From the NCBI GenBank assembly GCA_020975405.1, contig JAIOWQ010000002.1, positions 1,240,001 to 1,304,000 on the forward strand: a stretch of 64,000 bases of DNA, given 5' to 3'. The translations under genes and the position numbers were made by a program. The notes beneath the pieces were generated by a model. That model was not told where the DNA came from, did not search any database, and saw nothing but the letters and a program-made list of their open reading frames with translations. This document shows positions 42,263-54,643 of this stretch, in pieces. Positions within the stretch are counted from its first letter, which is position 1. Each line of letters starts with the position of its first letter. The stretch is from Keithomyces neogunnii. Taxonomy: Eukaryota > Ascomycota > Sordariomycetes > Hypocreales > Clavicipitaceae.

Positions 42263-45200
42263 CTAACGGAGGAAGGGCCCATTCGAATGGGCGGGGTATC
42301 CTGAATTCATGGAGTGAGAAGTAGATGGGCGGCCGCTGTCTCCAGACGCGCGGGCGTTGTGGCGAGGCGTAACATCGCCGGGAAGGGGAATGGTCAACTT
42401 GTTGTCCATGTGTTTGTTGAACGGTCGTGGTGCCCAAGGATTCTCGTCGTCGGGCAGGTTGACTCCACTGTCGTTCCAGGGGTTGCGGTCAGCGTTGAAG
42501 CTCCGCGTGGATTCGACCGAGATCAGCGATGACTTGGAGACATTGCTGGATCCCTTGAAGAAGCTGCTGTTCATTGAGTGGGAGCTGTTCTTTCTGCGGT
42601 CGAGGAATGAGGAAATGGAAGTCATGCTACCAGGCTTCCGGAGCCGATCAAGAATGCTGCTTCGCTCGCGGGCAGCCTCGGCACCAAAACCAGTCTTGAC
42701 GGGCGAGTCAGTCGAGGACGAAGCAGGAGCATGCTGAAGAAGCTTCGAGTCGAAATACTGCAGCGAATCCTCAAACGAGTCCGACTTTGGCCGCGGTATG
42801 GATCCCTTGACAACACTTGCCTCGACCGTGGCAGCAGCCATTTGAGACTCCAAAAAGTCTATGGCATCGCGGAGTCCACCAGCATTGTTACGGGTGAATC
42901 CCCAGATCAGAGTCACGGTAGGAGACCCATCTTCGGTCAATTCATCCGGGTTCTGATGGATGGTAACCTCGACCTCGTACTGAGCTTTGAGCTTCGAAAC
43001 AAGATCGGTTGCAAAACTCGGAGACTCTAAAAACTTGACCAACTCAATTGTGCGGGCCAATACTAGCTCATGCTTGTCTGGGACCATGCCTAGTAGTTCG
43101 TCCACACAATGAGGCACTTGCCATTGCGGGCCAGTCACTGTAACCTCATCACTGGCCTCCTCGGTGCTGGGAAAATTGATTTTGCAGTTGTACTTTTGTT
43201 CCAGCTCATCAATTTCCGGAAGACGAGCAATCAACTCACGGTGATAGAGACGGTCCACGCTGGCAATTTGAGTCGTATACTCAGAGTCCTGATGAAGAAT
43301 AAAATGATTAGTTTGCCCCTAGTACCACAGTGATGGGACAAGCACTTACGGCGCGATCTACCATCTCCAAAATCTCGTTCTTGACGGCATCCAGATTCTG
43401 GGCATTTCGAGCTGGAGTGCGGCAGATGACATTGTCAACCTTGATGTCGTCATCCTCACGTCCCATACCACCTGATGTGATTGTCAGTACCTGTCAAAAC
43501 TTCAAGTGCATGCACAAGCTTCGTACCTCTGTCCATGGCATTGGAAAACTTGACAAAGACGGAATGCTTCTTCATGATGCGCTGGATATGCTGACCGCCA
43601 ATACCGATAATGCGCTTATGGTACTGATCTGGGACATGGAAAGAAATGGAGGCAGGCATCTCTTGCTCAACCAAGGTCAAGCCCTGCTTCATGGATTCAT
43701 AGCTGGCAGCCATGACGTCAATGTTGAAGTTGTATTCGTTGAAGCCGTCAAATATGATTTGTACGTTGCCTAAGGTTTGTTAATGTGGGCAACGTCAGTA
43801 GGGGTAGGGTCCGCGCAAACACTAACTCTGGCCCATGATTTTGTTAATCTTTCCGTTTTTCTTGCCACTGACAAACTCCTTGTGCTCATTGGCGAGCTCA
43901 ATCTTGACGCGAATTTGGTACTGCGACTGTGTGACAAACTTGAAACCGGAAATAACACTCAAGGCGGACTTGACTGCATCATCTGAGCCAGTAACGGCGA
44001 AGCTCATCTTGTCGTAGGACAAATCTGCCTCAGCATTGGCACAGATATCCGACAGCATAGTTCGAATATCACCAGGAGCAGGCAGCTGCCTAGCGTCGGG
44101 CTGCTGCATATACCATCCGGCGCCGTAGAATTGGCCGGCCTATGTCAAGGTGTAAGTGAACCATTCTACGCAAAGCGGAGATATCTGGCATTGCCAAGAC
44201 TTACCAGCGACATGAGCTCTCGCACTGTGCGTTCAACCGGGAGGCCCTCGCTTCCCTGGACCCGGACTGTTGTGCGTTGGCAGGCCAGGGGAGGGAACAT
44301 GATGTACGTTCCATTAGCTTCGAGAATCTTGCGGACTTTATCCAGACGACCAAGAAGGATGCTATCAATCTTGGCGGCGGGAATGGTGACGTCCTTGACG
44401 AAGAGACGGATTCTGGAGACTGTCTCGTGCAACTTCTGCTTTGCTAGTTCGATAGCTTGAGATGTTTCGCCAGTGATGAAAATATCAGCAGGGTCACGGC
44501 GGGTTGCATTATGAGGGCAGTAGCGATACATCTGCGAGAACAGAGGCGGGAAATATATCGCGGTTCCGGTAGTTGACTCAATAAGCTTGATGTTTTTTCT
44601 ATGGCGGCCACAAACAAGTTGGTGGAGGGAAAGCTCGATTCTGGCGGCATCAACCACACGGCCAAGCTAGAGTCGAGTCAGTTTAGAGACCCATGTCGTT
44701 TGAGTGTTCCGACAATGGGGCGGAACATGTTCACTCAGGAATACGTGGATAGGACGCGCCGTACCAGAGTATCAATGTGTATCAAGACACGGGCTTTGGC
44801 ATGCTCCGATGAAAGAATATCACCATATATAGCGACTCTCCATCGCTGATCCATTCGTAGCTCGGAGTCGCCCATCATGCCGTCAACCATGGGCGTCAGC
44901 TTGGGTCCCAACAGAAAGATATCTACGCCACAAAAGGTGGAGATGTAATCCAGCGTTTCCACAACCGCCTTCTTGAGCACCCCAGCATTGAGGTCACAAA
45001 CAAGGTTTCCGTCAATATCGATTGTTGTACAACGCTATGAAATGTAGTCAGAAACATGATGTCGGGTCTTGAATGCTGGCTGGAACTGTGTAGCATTAAT
45101 AGGAACCAATCCGAGGTATCCATACCATAGAAATGGGAATTTCGTTCAATATAGTCTCTCGGCTCTTGTGGACCAGCTCGGGGGATCCGGACAGGCACAC

Positions 45201-45632
45201 CGTGGTGACCTGGCCCCTGCCATTCTTGGGAGACGAAGAGACGACGTGAGCTTCGATGGGCAACGGCCCCATGGACAGATCCCGGCAGAGTCTTCCGAGG
45301 TTGGCCAGATTCTGGACGTGTACTGGCAGCTCATGTACCCGTACGTCGTCGGGAGCATCGGCAGGGTGCGTCCAGCGAAGAACTGCATCGGTGGTTGCAT
45401 GGACAATGTCCTCAGTGTTGGGGCCCGCAAGGTCGGAGGCGAATGGCACGTTGAACGAGTAGTGGATGGTGGCATCGGCAGCTTGTGGTGAGCTAATGGG
45501 ACCGGCGGCCTGGGCAGCGTTCTTGGGGTGTGCGTTGAGGACGTTCATAGGCATGTTCGTGGGACGGGGGCCCATTACAAAGTTGGGGCTCATCCTTTCG
45601 GACCAGTGACGCATGTTGGCCAGCTTGTTCAT
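42263..45632 (-). CDS. Multi-KH-domain RNA-binding protein (Bicaudal-C/vigilin-like)
   Basis: Seven exons (complement of 42263-43288, 43350-43471, 43527-43769, 43827-44139, 44205-44666, 44765-45034, 45126-45632), 980 aa; every junction keeps frame. Tandem KH modules are recognised by GxxG loops: GRHRKNIKLIESTTGTAIYF, LLGRLDKVRKILEANGTYIMF, KNGKINKIMGQS and RIIGIGGQHIQRIMKKHSVFVKF, with further degenerate copies on both sides. The C-terminal 170 residues are Ser/Asn-rich and disordered (NSSHSMNSSFFKGSS, PWNDSG). Such proteins bind mRNA and control translation or stability in the cytoplasm. The frame is open for 71 codons upstream of the chosen Met (to 45845); the extra part looks like untranslated leader. 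A 4.4-kb gene-free region lies upstream. Confidence 0.85.
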
Positions 45633-46610
45633 GTTGAGCGAGAAACCGCAGGAAAAGACGAGAGCACGTCGGTGACGTAGGCGTAGGAGTTGATCAAGGA
45701 CAGCTGGAGGAGAGGCGACATGCGAAGGCACCAGCTGCGGATTCGACAGTAGATTGGCGCGTAAATGAAAGACGATTGCGGGGGTATCACCGAAAGAGGG
45801 ACAAGCCGTTGGGGAAAGCCGAAAACAACTGAACAACTGAAGCAAATGGTTAGAGAAAAGGAACGGGAGGCTATCCTAGGGTATCGTCGCCGAAATGCCG
45901 AAAGCCGGTACTGTGACCAAGAAGAAAGAGAACAAAATCCGGGGAGTGGGATGTGAGGAGGGGAGAAGGGAAGGGGGAAAAGAAGATTGACACGCAAGTC
46001 TTTTTCCAAATCCGCTCCGGTCGTTCAATGGATTGTGTTGTTCGGTTTTTGGTGGTGTACAGAGGAAGAGAAGACAGAAGAGAGACATGGAGGAGCCTGC
46101 ACGAGCGAGGGTGGAGAGCGGAGGGAGTGGAGACGGCAAAACGCAAGCAGGGCAGAGTCACCAGTCAGCATAACCTTCTTCGGGTCGAGTGAGCACCACA
46201 ACTATTACTACCTACTTAGGTACTGTTGTTGAGGTTGAGTGCTGCGGCGCAGTCAGCAAATGACCCCCGACAGGCAGCACTCTCAGTCCCTCAGTCTCGC
46301 GCACTGGCAAGCAGGCCCGGGGCTTGATCGGCACCAGCATAAAGAGATTGAGTCGTCTGAGGATATACGGCCAGCAAGGGTGCTGCTGGGCAGGGAGCCA
46401 ACAAGGAAGGCAGATGGCCAACGAGAGTTTCGAGGCAGGTCATTTTGACACCCACTCGCACGGTGAGTATTCTACGGACTACACTACTACATACTCGGCT
46501 CCGTGCGCGAGGTGCAGGCGGGAGCCAAATTGAAGGACAATGCCAGGGCCAGCTGGAAGAGAGGCCCACGGCATTGGCACAGATCTGGCTGGCTTCCAGC
46601 TGGGTCTCCT

Positions 46611-46643
<33 letters not shown>
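46611..46643. repeat. (GGCT)n microsatellite
   Basis: Eight uninterrupted TGGC/GGCT units. Confidence 0.95.
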
Positions 46644-46645
<2 letters not shown>

Positions 46646-46661
46646 TGATGAGATGCATGTC

Positions 46662-46702
46662 TGACTGATTGTGTGATTGTGCGATTGTGCGATTGTGCGA
46701 CC
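46662..46702. repeat. 8-bp tandem repeat (GATTGTGC)n
   Basis: About five units of GATTGTGC/GATTGTGT directly beside the GGCT run, with the same motif shared by neighbouring copies. Confidence 0.85.
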
Positions 46703-49700
46703 ACTTCAAGTGCCATGTATTAGAGTACAGACAACTCCAGATGTCAGTGTTGAATGCTGGGGCAGCTGTGCAAAATGGAACGGCTCACATGGAGCGTTTG
46801 GCCAGTCACAGCCGAGAACACTCAACACGCATAAGTCGCCCCCGGGCCGGGACAGGGCATGCATTTTGCCTTCCAGCTGGTCTCTCCCTTCAATGTCTAC
46901 TGTTGGGTGATTTGATTGCGGTGTACGGGCAATTGCAACAGCTTTGATGAAGATCCCAGTCCAAAGACTCGTCGGTGCTCCGTAGAAAGACTGACCTAGG
47001 CAGGGCAACATGGGCAGCTGGCCGTGTTTTCTTTTAGGTTCTGCCCGCTTTGGTGTGGTGGGGAGCGTCTTGCCAGCGTCGAATTGGTGACAAGATGTCG
47101 TTGATGATGTGTCGACCATTGAAACATGCCAACAAGCCTCAAGCGCCGCAAGGTTTGCCGGCTGCGCACCTCGCCCCCGTGAGCCCCAAAGCCCCGTCGC
47201 CGCCCCCCTCTTGGTGTCCCCGGCCATGGCGCTGCCACGATGTCGGGATTGGGGCACATGCCGTGGTACAGTGGTCGTCAGCACCAAACATCGACTGCCA
47301 AGAGAAAGCAAGTTCTGGGTCGACAAGGCAGCTGGCTGCAGCCCATTCAAGGCGGCTGCGCCTACCACATCTGCGCTCTGAGTGGCAGATGCTAGGGCTC
47401 ATGAGCTGCTGGTGGGGCTCTGGCGTCAGGTACACCGGTAACTCCACAGCACAACCCTGCCACAAGAGACATCTGGTCCAGTTCAGCACCACCACCTGGT
47501 CACATATCCGACCGATACCTGGCAACTTTTGTCGACAAGTCTACAAAGTCATATCCTCCTCCCCTGGTCTGGCTGTCGTCTGCAGTGCCTTGGAGGACCC
47601 AGTGAGCTAATGCAGAGGATGGCTTTAGTCAACGACAAAAAGAAGAGAACTCGGCCCGGTGTCTCCATGCCGCCCACGATGCCCAGGACTCCATTGTTAC
47701 CCCATCTTCTCTGTCGACGACCCAAGCGTACACCAGGAAACAGCTGAACATTGCAAATCTAGACCTTGAGTCAAACCACATCACGAGCCCCCTTTAGACA
47801 TGACCCAGACACGGTTTGGTCAATGGCGCTTTTGCTGTTATGTTTGTCAAGGGATGGAAGCCTCCCCACGCAATCCTTCAAGGACGAGCCGGTAGTAGGG
47901 CACAGCCAGGTATGCAGACGCGAGGCTCGAGTGGACTCGCCGGATTGGAAATTTCATTGCTGTTGTCGGTCTGCATGCCATTCCCAGCGTAAACAAAACG
48001 GCCAGCAACATTCAGACTCAAGCCTACAGACACGCCGGTGTCAGTCTCCTTTTGTTTAGGGTGCCAAGAGATTGATTTCTCGTCACCATTTGCATCCTTG
48101 CCTGGCTCTTGCTCGACGGAGCAGGTTGGCCTGCTTCCCAGCGCACTGCAGTCCCAGCTCTCCACACGGCTGATCATCGCCTCCCAGGCGGCCCAAACAC
48201 TCTCCAACGAACCAAACACTGATTGTGCGCTGAATTGCCCCCAGTCCAAACTGCTGCTTCCTTGGACCTCTGACAAGTGGCCTCCCTCGTGAGGAGTCGG
48301 GCGAGATTTGCTTCGTATTCTAATGCAACATCTCCCAAGGGCCACGCGTAAATCACTGTCACCGTCTCCGAGTAAAAGTGTCTTATCTCACGTTGCAATC
48401 AATTCGGGTTGTGAACGTGATACCTCAGCAAGCCACAGCTGACAGGAACCGCCATTCTCATATCGCTGCCGTCACCAGGGACATCACGTCTGTCCGTGAC
48501 TCCTTGCTCAACTCTGATCAAAAAGCTGACCATGCGCATCGCATTCCGAATTACAAGGACCAGTACGGAGCACGGAGTAGAGCCATGGTTGGTGGCCTGG
48601 GCCTCTGCCAACCTCTTTTTTGTCCCTCTGCTCTGGCGATCTCTTGCCAGCCACAAACAAGACGTATGCATCTTGGGAGAAACCAGGCCACTAATACTAG
48701 TCAGCTTTCCAAATTGTCCTGCTACCGATGTCGTCCCCACATTGGACGCAGTAGTGATAAGTAGCGATAACAATAATAGTTGGAGTTGGGACTTGAGCTC
48801 TCCGGTTTCAAGAAAAACCTGGCACTGTGCGGTGTTTTCCATAGCTGGTAGTGCCGTCTCTCTCGGGGACATGTTGTCCCCTCTGCGCTCGCGAGACATG
48901 TGTGCAGTGCTGAGGTTCATCCAAATACAAGGGTGGCGGCCATCATTCCTTACAAATCAGTGTTGCAGAGACAAGGCCATGTTGGGGCACGTAGCATGAG
49001 GAGGTGAACACATGACCCATGGTTCGATGTGCAGGGTCAACGCGTCAATCAACAAAGAGACTGATTTGAGATCTTGTGCGGTATTCTCCTTCGCGCGCAT
49101 TATCCTTGGTCCGATCTGTTCATGGGCCCTCGGGAGATGCTGGCATGTATCAGATTTCGCCCGCCTGTCAAGACAGTGGGCATTATTAGTGCACTCCCCC
49201 ACCCCCAACATCAAACTGCTTACTCCGTACGGAGCACCACGTACGGAATCGAATGCTGCAAATCCTGCCATAATCCCCACAGAGCCGTGACGACTGGTGG
49301 GACAGGCGCAGCGATGACTTGTTGATATACCGAGCTTCTGTCTCTGTTGACAGCATGGTGCGAATCTGCATTCAAAGGAAGCAGGGCGGTACTTTGGATC
49401 AAGCGTCTTGCAGTCTCCCTTCTATTTCTGGGCTTATTCATGGACCCAGTAAACTGGTCCGTAATCTACGGAGGGTAATCGGGTAATACATGGCCTGGCA
49501 ATCGATTGAAATCTTCCCGAGTGCGTGGACTGCCCCTGATCGTCCTGGGCCTGTCCGTCTTGGTGAGACAACATTGGCTATCTTTGGTCTGTCTCTCCCT
49601 TTTGATCCTGCCAGGCCTTGAGACACACAAATACCTCACCGCCTCGTCATGCCTGGAACTTGGCCAAGTTGCGAAATGTCTGGCAGCTCAACATCTCGTC

Positions 49701-50079
49701 TTACAGACACGAGACACCTTTGGTAGGCCGCCGCATCGACGGCGTGTGTACTCCGTAGATGGCGGCCAATTTGATAGAGCACAACTTGACTCCCATCATA
49801 GCAGGACAACGGAACAATAAGCAACTGTCACCAAATAGCGTCGCACATCGTTCACATGCAGCTGCTTCGCTGCGTCTGACCGACCATTTATTATCATCAT
49901 CTTGTTTTTGACTTCTCATTTAGCTCCATCAACCAGAGGTCTATGTGTACACTAAATTCCCACCATTTATGAATGGTATCTCACGTAATGGACGCAATGC
50001 ACGTCGAAACCACTCTGCCCGATAATTTAATCAATAATAATTCCCAAAGTAGTTCCCATCCATCCATGCCACTTTACAT

Positions 50080-52569
50080 TTATCTGTACACTTCTCGCCT
50101 TGCATCATCCGCATATACTATTTCTTGGGTGGCTCCACGAGGCCGCTCTATAAACGCGATTTCTTCGCCGCCCCGGACCTGGCCATTAGGGGGTCGACCT
50201 GCTGGTCGAACGCTCATTGCGCGCGGCACTGAAGGCTCTTGCCCGTGACCAGCTCTGTACTCCCTCATATAGGGCTGGAGCACCTCGCGGTGACTTCCTT
50301 CTGGATGGGCACTGGCCCTGAATTCTGTGACTGCGTGCGCCTCTGGTCGAACACTGTGGACTCGACCATAATCAGGTTGAAGTTGATATCGGACCGTCTC
50401 CACCGGACGCATACTAGGTTGCCCGGCTCCATAGCCGTCCTCGAGATATCTCCTGTCCGGGGGCGCCAATACTTGGACAAATTCTCCATGGGCCGGCGGT
50501 GGTCTTGCTGAAAATTCCCTGTGTCGCACATCTCTGTAATCATGTGTGGCAAACTCGGGCTGTGTTACAACACGTCGAGGCATGACGTAGGCCTGATTAG
50601 GCGCTGTGTAAACAGCGCCGACGTCTTCGTATGGACCCGGTGCAGGGTGCCGAGACACGGAACGAGGCGGGAATCGTTCGTACAGTATGTTCTGTTCACC
50701 ATGCTTGGGGGGGGAAGTAACAGAGACGCGGGATGGTGCATGATGGGGTGGTTCGATATACTCACGACCATAAGCATCGACCAATATCCTGGCAGGGGCT
50801 GGTCTCGATGGTGCGATGAACGCGTCCCCTTCTGCAGGGCCAGCTATTCGCGAACCATCACTATACTCACGATACTGCTGACGGGAAGACACCGTGTACG
50901 GCTCAGCTACCATGACCCGCGATAGTGGTCTCGAGGTCGGCGTAGCTCTAGCAGGGTACGCAATCATGGGGTGCTCAACTTGAGCTGAGCGAGGTCCCAA
51001 GTCTTCACCGCGAACAGGCCGTACGTCATAATACTCTCCGTTGTGGTGGTACATTACATCTCCAGACGGAGGAGGTTGATGGTGCGCTGATCTGGCGTAT
51101 CCTACCGGGATTGGTTCTTCCCTGTAGTGCCTCGTGACGTACTGAACACCATCGTCGCGTATAGATGCCGTTCCGTACTGCGGCTCGTATTGCGATGCCG
51201 AGGGATTCGCTTGACCATGCCTCTGGCGCTTATTGGGGCGAATATAGGCTGGTGCGCTCATGGGAGAAGGAGATTTCGGTTCCGCTTTGACGTATGGGGC
51301 TGCTTCTGCCTCTATGACTTGTCTATCCGCCTTTCTCTTTTTCTTCTTCGCCCTTTTGTTTCCGCCTTGCGAGGAAGTGTCTGGGCTTGTTACCAAATTC
51401 AACTCGGTCCTGAGGGCGACAACCTGCGCGGGTGTGCCAACACCGCTACGGGAACCACCACTTGTGGCCGTGTCAAGCACTGCAGACGATGCAGTCGCCA
51501 ACGCGCTCAGAGCGGAAGGATGTGTGGGCTGCGGCGCAAGAGGTTGGAGAGTGTGATTTCGGACAAGAGGAGAAGGTGGCTGGCTGTCAAGGTATTCACC
51601 GTTAGAATGGCGCGAGGCGCCCGACGGCCTGCAGGCTCTATCTGCTTCAAGGCCCAGACGGCTGCCATCGCCTTGTCGACTTGCGACATTGCGCATTTGC
51701 TGGCGATGGTCAGAGGGAGGAGGGGCATTTGGGATATAATTGTTCAACCCAGGGACAACGACCGTCGGAGGAACGACGGGGGCGATCGCTGTCGTCTGAT
51801 TATTAACGTCGTTCGGTCGTGGAGCGGAGGCTTCAGTCACAATGTCAGCCGTATGACCCTGAGCTTTGGGGGGTGGCTTGTTGACATGTCGAGTGGCTTC
51901 CCGTGCCTGAAAGTTAGTAGCTTGGGCTTCTTCAGATTGATTACGGATTATCGAGACTAGATGAGGCTCAGGAGTGTCGTGACGAGATGAATAAAAGGTG
52001 CTGTCGTCCAAAGAGTCACTTGTAGTTTCGCCATTAGCGGTCAGATTCTCACCATCGGCCGTTGGGCCAGATGTGGTTTGAACCAAAACAAGAGCCTTTG
52101 CAAGCACATCTGATAGATCGAGGTCGGGGATTAGCTCTGGCTGGCTACTCTTGACAGCTCGACGATGTTCAACCTCTTCCCTAATGGCACGTTCCAACCG
52201 CTGCCGCTGGATCTGCAGCTCGGCTCTAACGAGATGCTCCGACTTCTCCAAGAAGAGAGGATTCAGTCCGGGGCGACCTGATGAGCTTGGCTGAGCCGAA
52301 GCCGTGGAGGAGACGACTCCATTACCACTGCCAGTCTGTTTCGCTTCCACCCTCGGTTTCGGCGCGGTCTTCTGCAGCGACAGCGGTCCCAGCGATGGGT
52401 TTGACCCTTGTGGCGCTTTAAACGTCGGGTGCTTGCCAGAAAAAACATCATGGCTCAGCTGAATAATTTTCCTGTACTGCCGAATCTCGAAGTTCTGTTT
52501 GTCAGAAAGCTTTGCTGATGAAGGCCCATCGCTTGAGCTTCTATCGGCTATCGACGCTGCCTGGGCCAT
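50080..52569 (-). CDS. Large disordered nuclear-type protein, function unknown
   Basis: Intronless, 829 aa from the Met at 52569; an in-frame Met at 52620 would add 17 residues. No enzyme domain is recognised. The first 140 residues contain two ordered-looking segments: SDKQNFEIRQYRKIIQLSHDVF, and a helical LVRAELQIQRQRLERAIREEVEHRR. A bipartite nuclear-localisation-like cluster (KRAKKKKRKADR) lies at about residue 420, followed by KRQRHG. The second half is rich in Tyr, Arg, Pro and His with dispersed motifs such as DAYGREYIEPP and YREYSDGSR, a composition seen in chromatin- or RNA-associated condensate-forming proteins. A nuclear role is inference from composition only. Confidence 0.75.
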   Translation of the reverse strand: MAQAASIADRSSSDGPSSAKLSDKQNFEIRQYRKIIQLSHDVFSGKHPTFKAPQGSNPSLGPLSLQKTAPKPRVEAKQTGSGNGVVSSTASAQPSSSGRPGLNPLFLEKSEHLVRAELQIQRQRLERAIREEVEHRRAVKSSQPELIPDLDLSDVLAKALVLVQTTSGPTADGENLTANGETTSDSLDDSTFYSSRHDTPEPHLVSIIRNQSEEAQATNFQAREATRHVNKPPPKAQGHTADIVTEASAPRPNDVNNQTTAIAPVVPPTVVVPGLNNYIPNAPPPSDHRQQMRNVASRQGDGSRLGLEADRACRPSGASRHSNGEYLDSQPPSPLVRNHTLQPLAPQPTHPSALSALATASSAVLDTATSGGSRSGVGTPAQVVALRTELNLVTSPDTSSQGGNKRAKKKKRKADRQVIEAEAAPYVKAEPKSPSPMSAPAYIRPNKRQRHGQANPSASQYEPQYGTASIRDDGVQYVTRHYREEPIPVGYARSAHHQPPPSGDVMYHHNGEYYDVRPVRGEDLGPRSAQVEHPMIAYPARATPTSRPLSRVMVAEPYTVSSRQQYREYSDGSRIAGPAEGDAFIAPSRPAPARILVDAYGREYIEPPHHAPSRVSVTSPPKHGEQNILYERFPPRSVSRHPAPGPYEDVGAVYTAPNQAYVMPRRVVTQPEFATHDYRDVRHREFSARPPPAHGEFVQVLAPPDRRYLEDGYGAGQPSMRPVETVRYQLQPDYGRVHSVRPEAHAVTEFRASAHPEGSHREVLQPYMREYRAGHGQEPSVPRAMSVRPAGRPPNGQVRGGEEIAFIERPRGATQEIVYADDARREVYR

Positions 52570-53484
52570 TGCGCCCAACCCGCCACGCGTCGACCTGACC
52601 GTTCTGTCTATGTAGCGCACGGAGTCTGTTCAATGTTGACTCCTTGCCGCCACAGTGAGGGAGCAAAAGATTGCGTGTTTGCAAGCACTTATTCGAGTAC
52701 CGATGATACTATACAAGTGCTAACCATGATGCAATCTTTTTTCTGGGGTTGCTTGGCGCGTTGATGCAGCAAAACGCCGGGCGCGAAGCATGGGACAGTT
52801 GGAAAGGACAATCCAAAACGTCTGGTGCGGCTCTTGAAGGGGCGGCCCTGCGTCTAATAGTAGTCATGACTTGGTGGAGGGTGGAGGGCCAAAAGAATTG
52901 GGCGGTGTGGACAAACCTATGTGGCAGAATCGTCCTGGAGGCGTGTTCAATGGTGCACGCAATGTTGCATGTGGGGCTATCTTGGCAATAAGTGGAGTCA
53001 GATCTCTCAGGATCAAGCTCAACAATGATGCAGGAAGTTGAAAAATTACTCGCCAGGGAGAATGCGAACAATTTATCTACAGCATTATGGACAAGACAAC
53101 TTCACTTGTCGAAATGTTTCGCAGGCATCTCTCTGCTTTTTGTATTAGGGAAGCGCTTTGGGGGAATATCATTACCTTTGTAGCGATTTTACAACATCCG
53201 GATCTGCCCTCACAGCCCAGATTGACGCATGTCCGACTCTGCCCACCTGTTTGCTCTCGATGCCTCGGGCCATCCCTCCTCCAAGCGCCGTCCAGTCCAT
53301 CCACACCAAACTGCCCATACCATCACACAATTGAACCACATTTCTCCCTGGCGTACAACTTGTTCTGGTTCCTTCATTTGTAAACTTCAACCATCCCGGC
53401 CCTTCACTCTAGCAATCAGCAATCAGCACTGTCCCCAGAGGAAGGTTCTTCCTCATATTTCAGCACCCCCATCCAATTCCCGCC
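52570..53484. other. Intergenic region, divergent promoters
   Basis: Separates the divergent disordered-protein gene and the nucleotidase gene. No other gene is supported. Confidence 0.5.
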
Positions 53485-54377
53485 ATGACCGTCGTTAACG
53501 GAACGGGGCCAGGCAAGCCAGTCCTCTTCTTGTACGTACCACAAGACACAGCATGAACTTGCTGCACGAGAAAACAAAAAAGGAGAGCAACTGATTTTAT
53601 TGGCCAGTGATATTGACAACTGCCTCTACTCGCGAAGTGAGTGTTACGTGACCAAGTCAATGAGTCACCCAGCGGCCATGCTAACCTGTCGTCCAAAGGC
53701 ACCAGAGTGCAGGATTTGATGGCAGAACTGATCGACAAGTACTTTTCCAAGCACCTAGATCTGCCCTGGGATGAGGCTGTCAGGCTTCATAAGGAGTACT
53801 ACACCAGTTACGGACTGGCCATCGAAGGCCTTGTCCGCCACCACCAGATAGACCCTCTAAAGTACAACGCCGAAGTAGACGATGCTCTGCCGCTTCAGGA
53901 CATCATCAAACCTGACCCAGAGCTTCGAAAATTACTGGAGAGCATTGACAGGTCCAAGGTCAGGCTTTGGCTTTTCACCAATGCCTACGTCACCCACGCC
54001 AAGAGGGTCATCCGCCTCCTTGGCATTGAGGACGTCTTTGACGGCCTTACCTACTGTGACTACGCGGAGCAGCCCTTGATCTGCAAGCCGCACTCGGACA
54101 TGTATGAAAAGGGCATGCGAGAGGCCGGCGTCAGTGACGTCAAAGACTGCTACTTTGTTGGTAAGTGCGCCAGTGCTAGGCCGGGATGACGGCACGTCAC
54201 TAATGATGTCCAGATGATTCCTTCCTGAACTGCACCAAGGCCAAAGACTTTGGCTGGACTGCGGCTCATCTTGTTGAGGAGGGTTTCCGACAACCGGACA
54301 AGAAGGCCTCACAACATCAGATCCGCCACCTGAGTGAGCTGCGAACCGTGTTTCCGCAGTTCTTCAAGTCGGATTGA
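53485..54377 (+). CDS. SDT1: HAD-type pyrimidine 5'-nucleotidase (Sdt1/Phm8 family)
   Basis: Four exons: 53485-53531, 53608-53636, 53699-54160, 54214-54377; 233 aa. Exon 2 is only 29 nt and carries most of motif I. HAD motifs: I, FFDIDNCLYS with nucleophile Asp17 and acid Asp19; II, LFTNA; III, Lys in the ICKPHSDMYE context; IV, FVDDSFLN. The helical cap follows motif I (MAELIDKYFSKHL...YTSYGLAIEGL), the family signature of Sdt1 and Phm8. These cytosolic enzymes dephosphorylate pyrimidine monophosphates (and in Phm8 also lysophosphatidic acid). The symbol marks the family; Sdt1 and Phm8 cannot be separated by eye. Confidence 0.9.
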
Positions 54378-54643
54378 GCACGAGCTCTGTCATGCATAAG
54401 GGGACCAAAGAAGAGGCACAATGTGGATAAAACGTTTGTCAAGGGAACGCAATTCTTGCATTGGAAACATTTTTCTTGGATTTCACGAAGATAAACCTAA
54501 CGTTGAACGACATATAGAAACATGATTTTGCTCTAGCTCTTCCAATTTGAACTTGAAGCCCGATCTCTCGTTGAAGCTTGTCCAAACGCCACGCTATGCA
54601 GTCAGATATTACAAAGAGCCCCGAAAACCTCAAAACACGCATG

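Larger units (their letters stand above)
45633..50079. other. Long gene-free region upstream of the KH-protein gene
   Basis: About 4.4 kb without a supported gene. The part next to the KH gene (45950-46110) is purine-rich on the plus strand, that is a CT-rich tract in the KH transcript direction, as in promoters and leaders. Two microsatellites lie at 46611-46643 and 46662-46702. Open frames in 46700-50000 overlap in all frames and show no domains. Long leaders or regulatory RNAs cannot be excluded. Confidence 0.55.

Noticed and set aside
46706..47368. 220-aa minus-strand frame
   Set aside because: No domain, leader or splice-linked continuation, and comparable frames occur in several phases of the same stretch.
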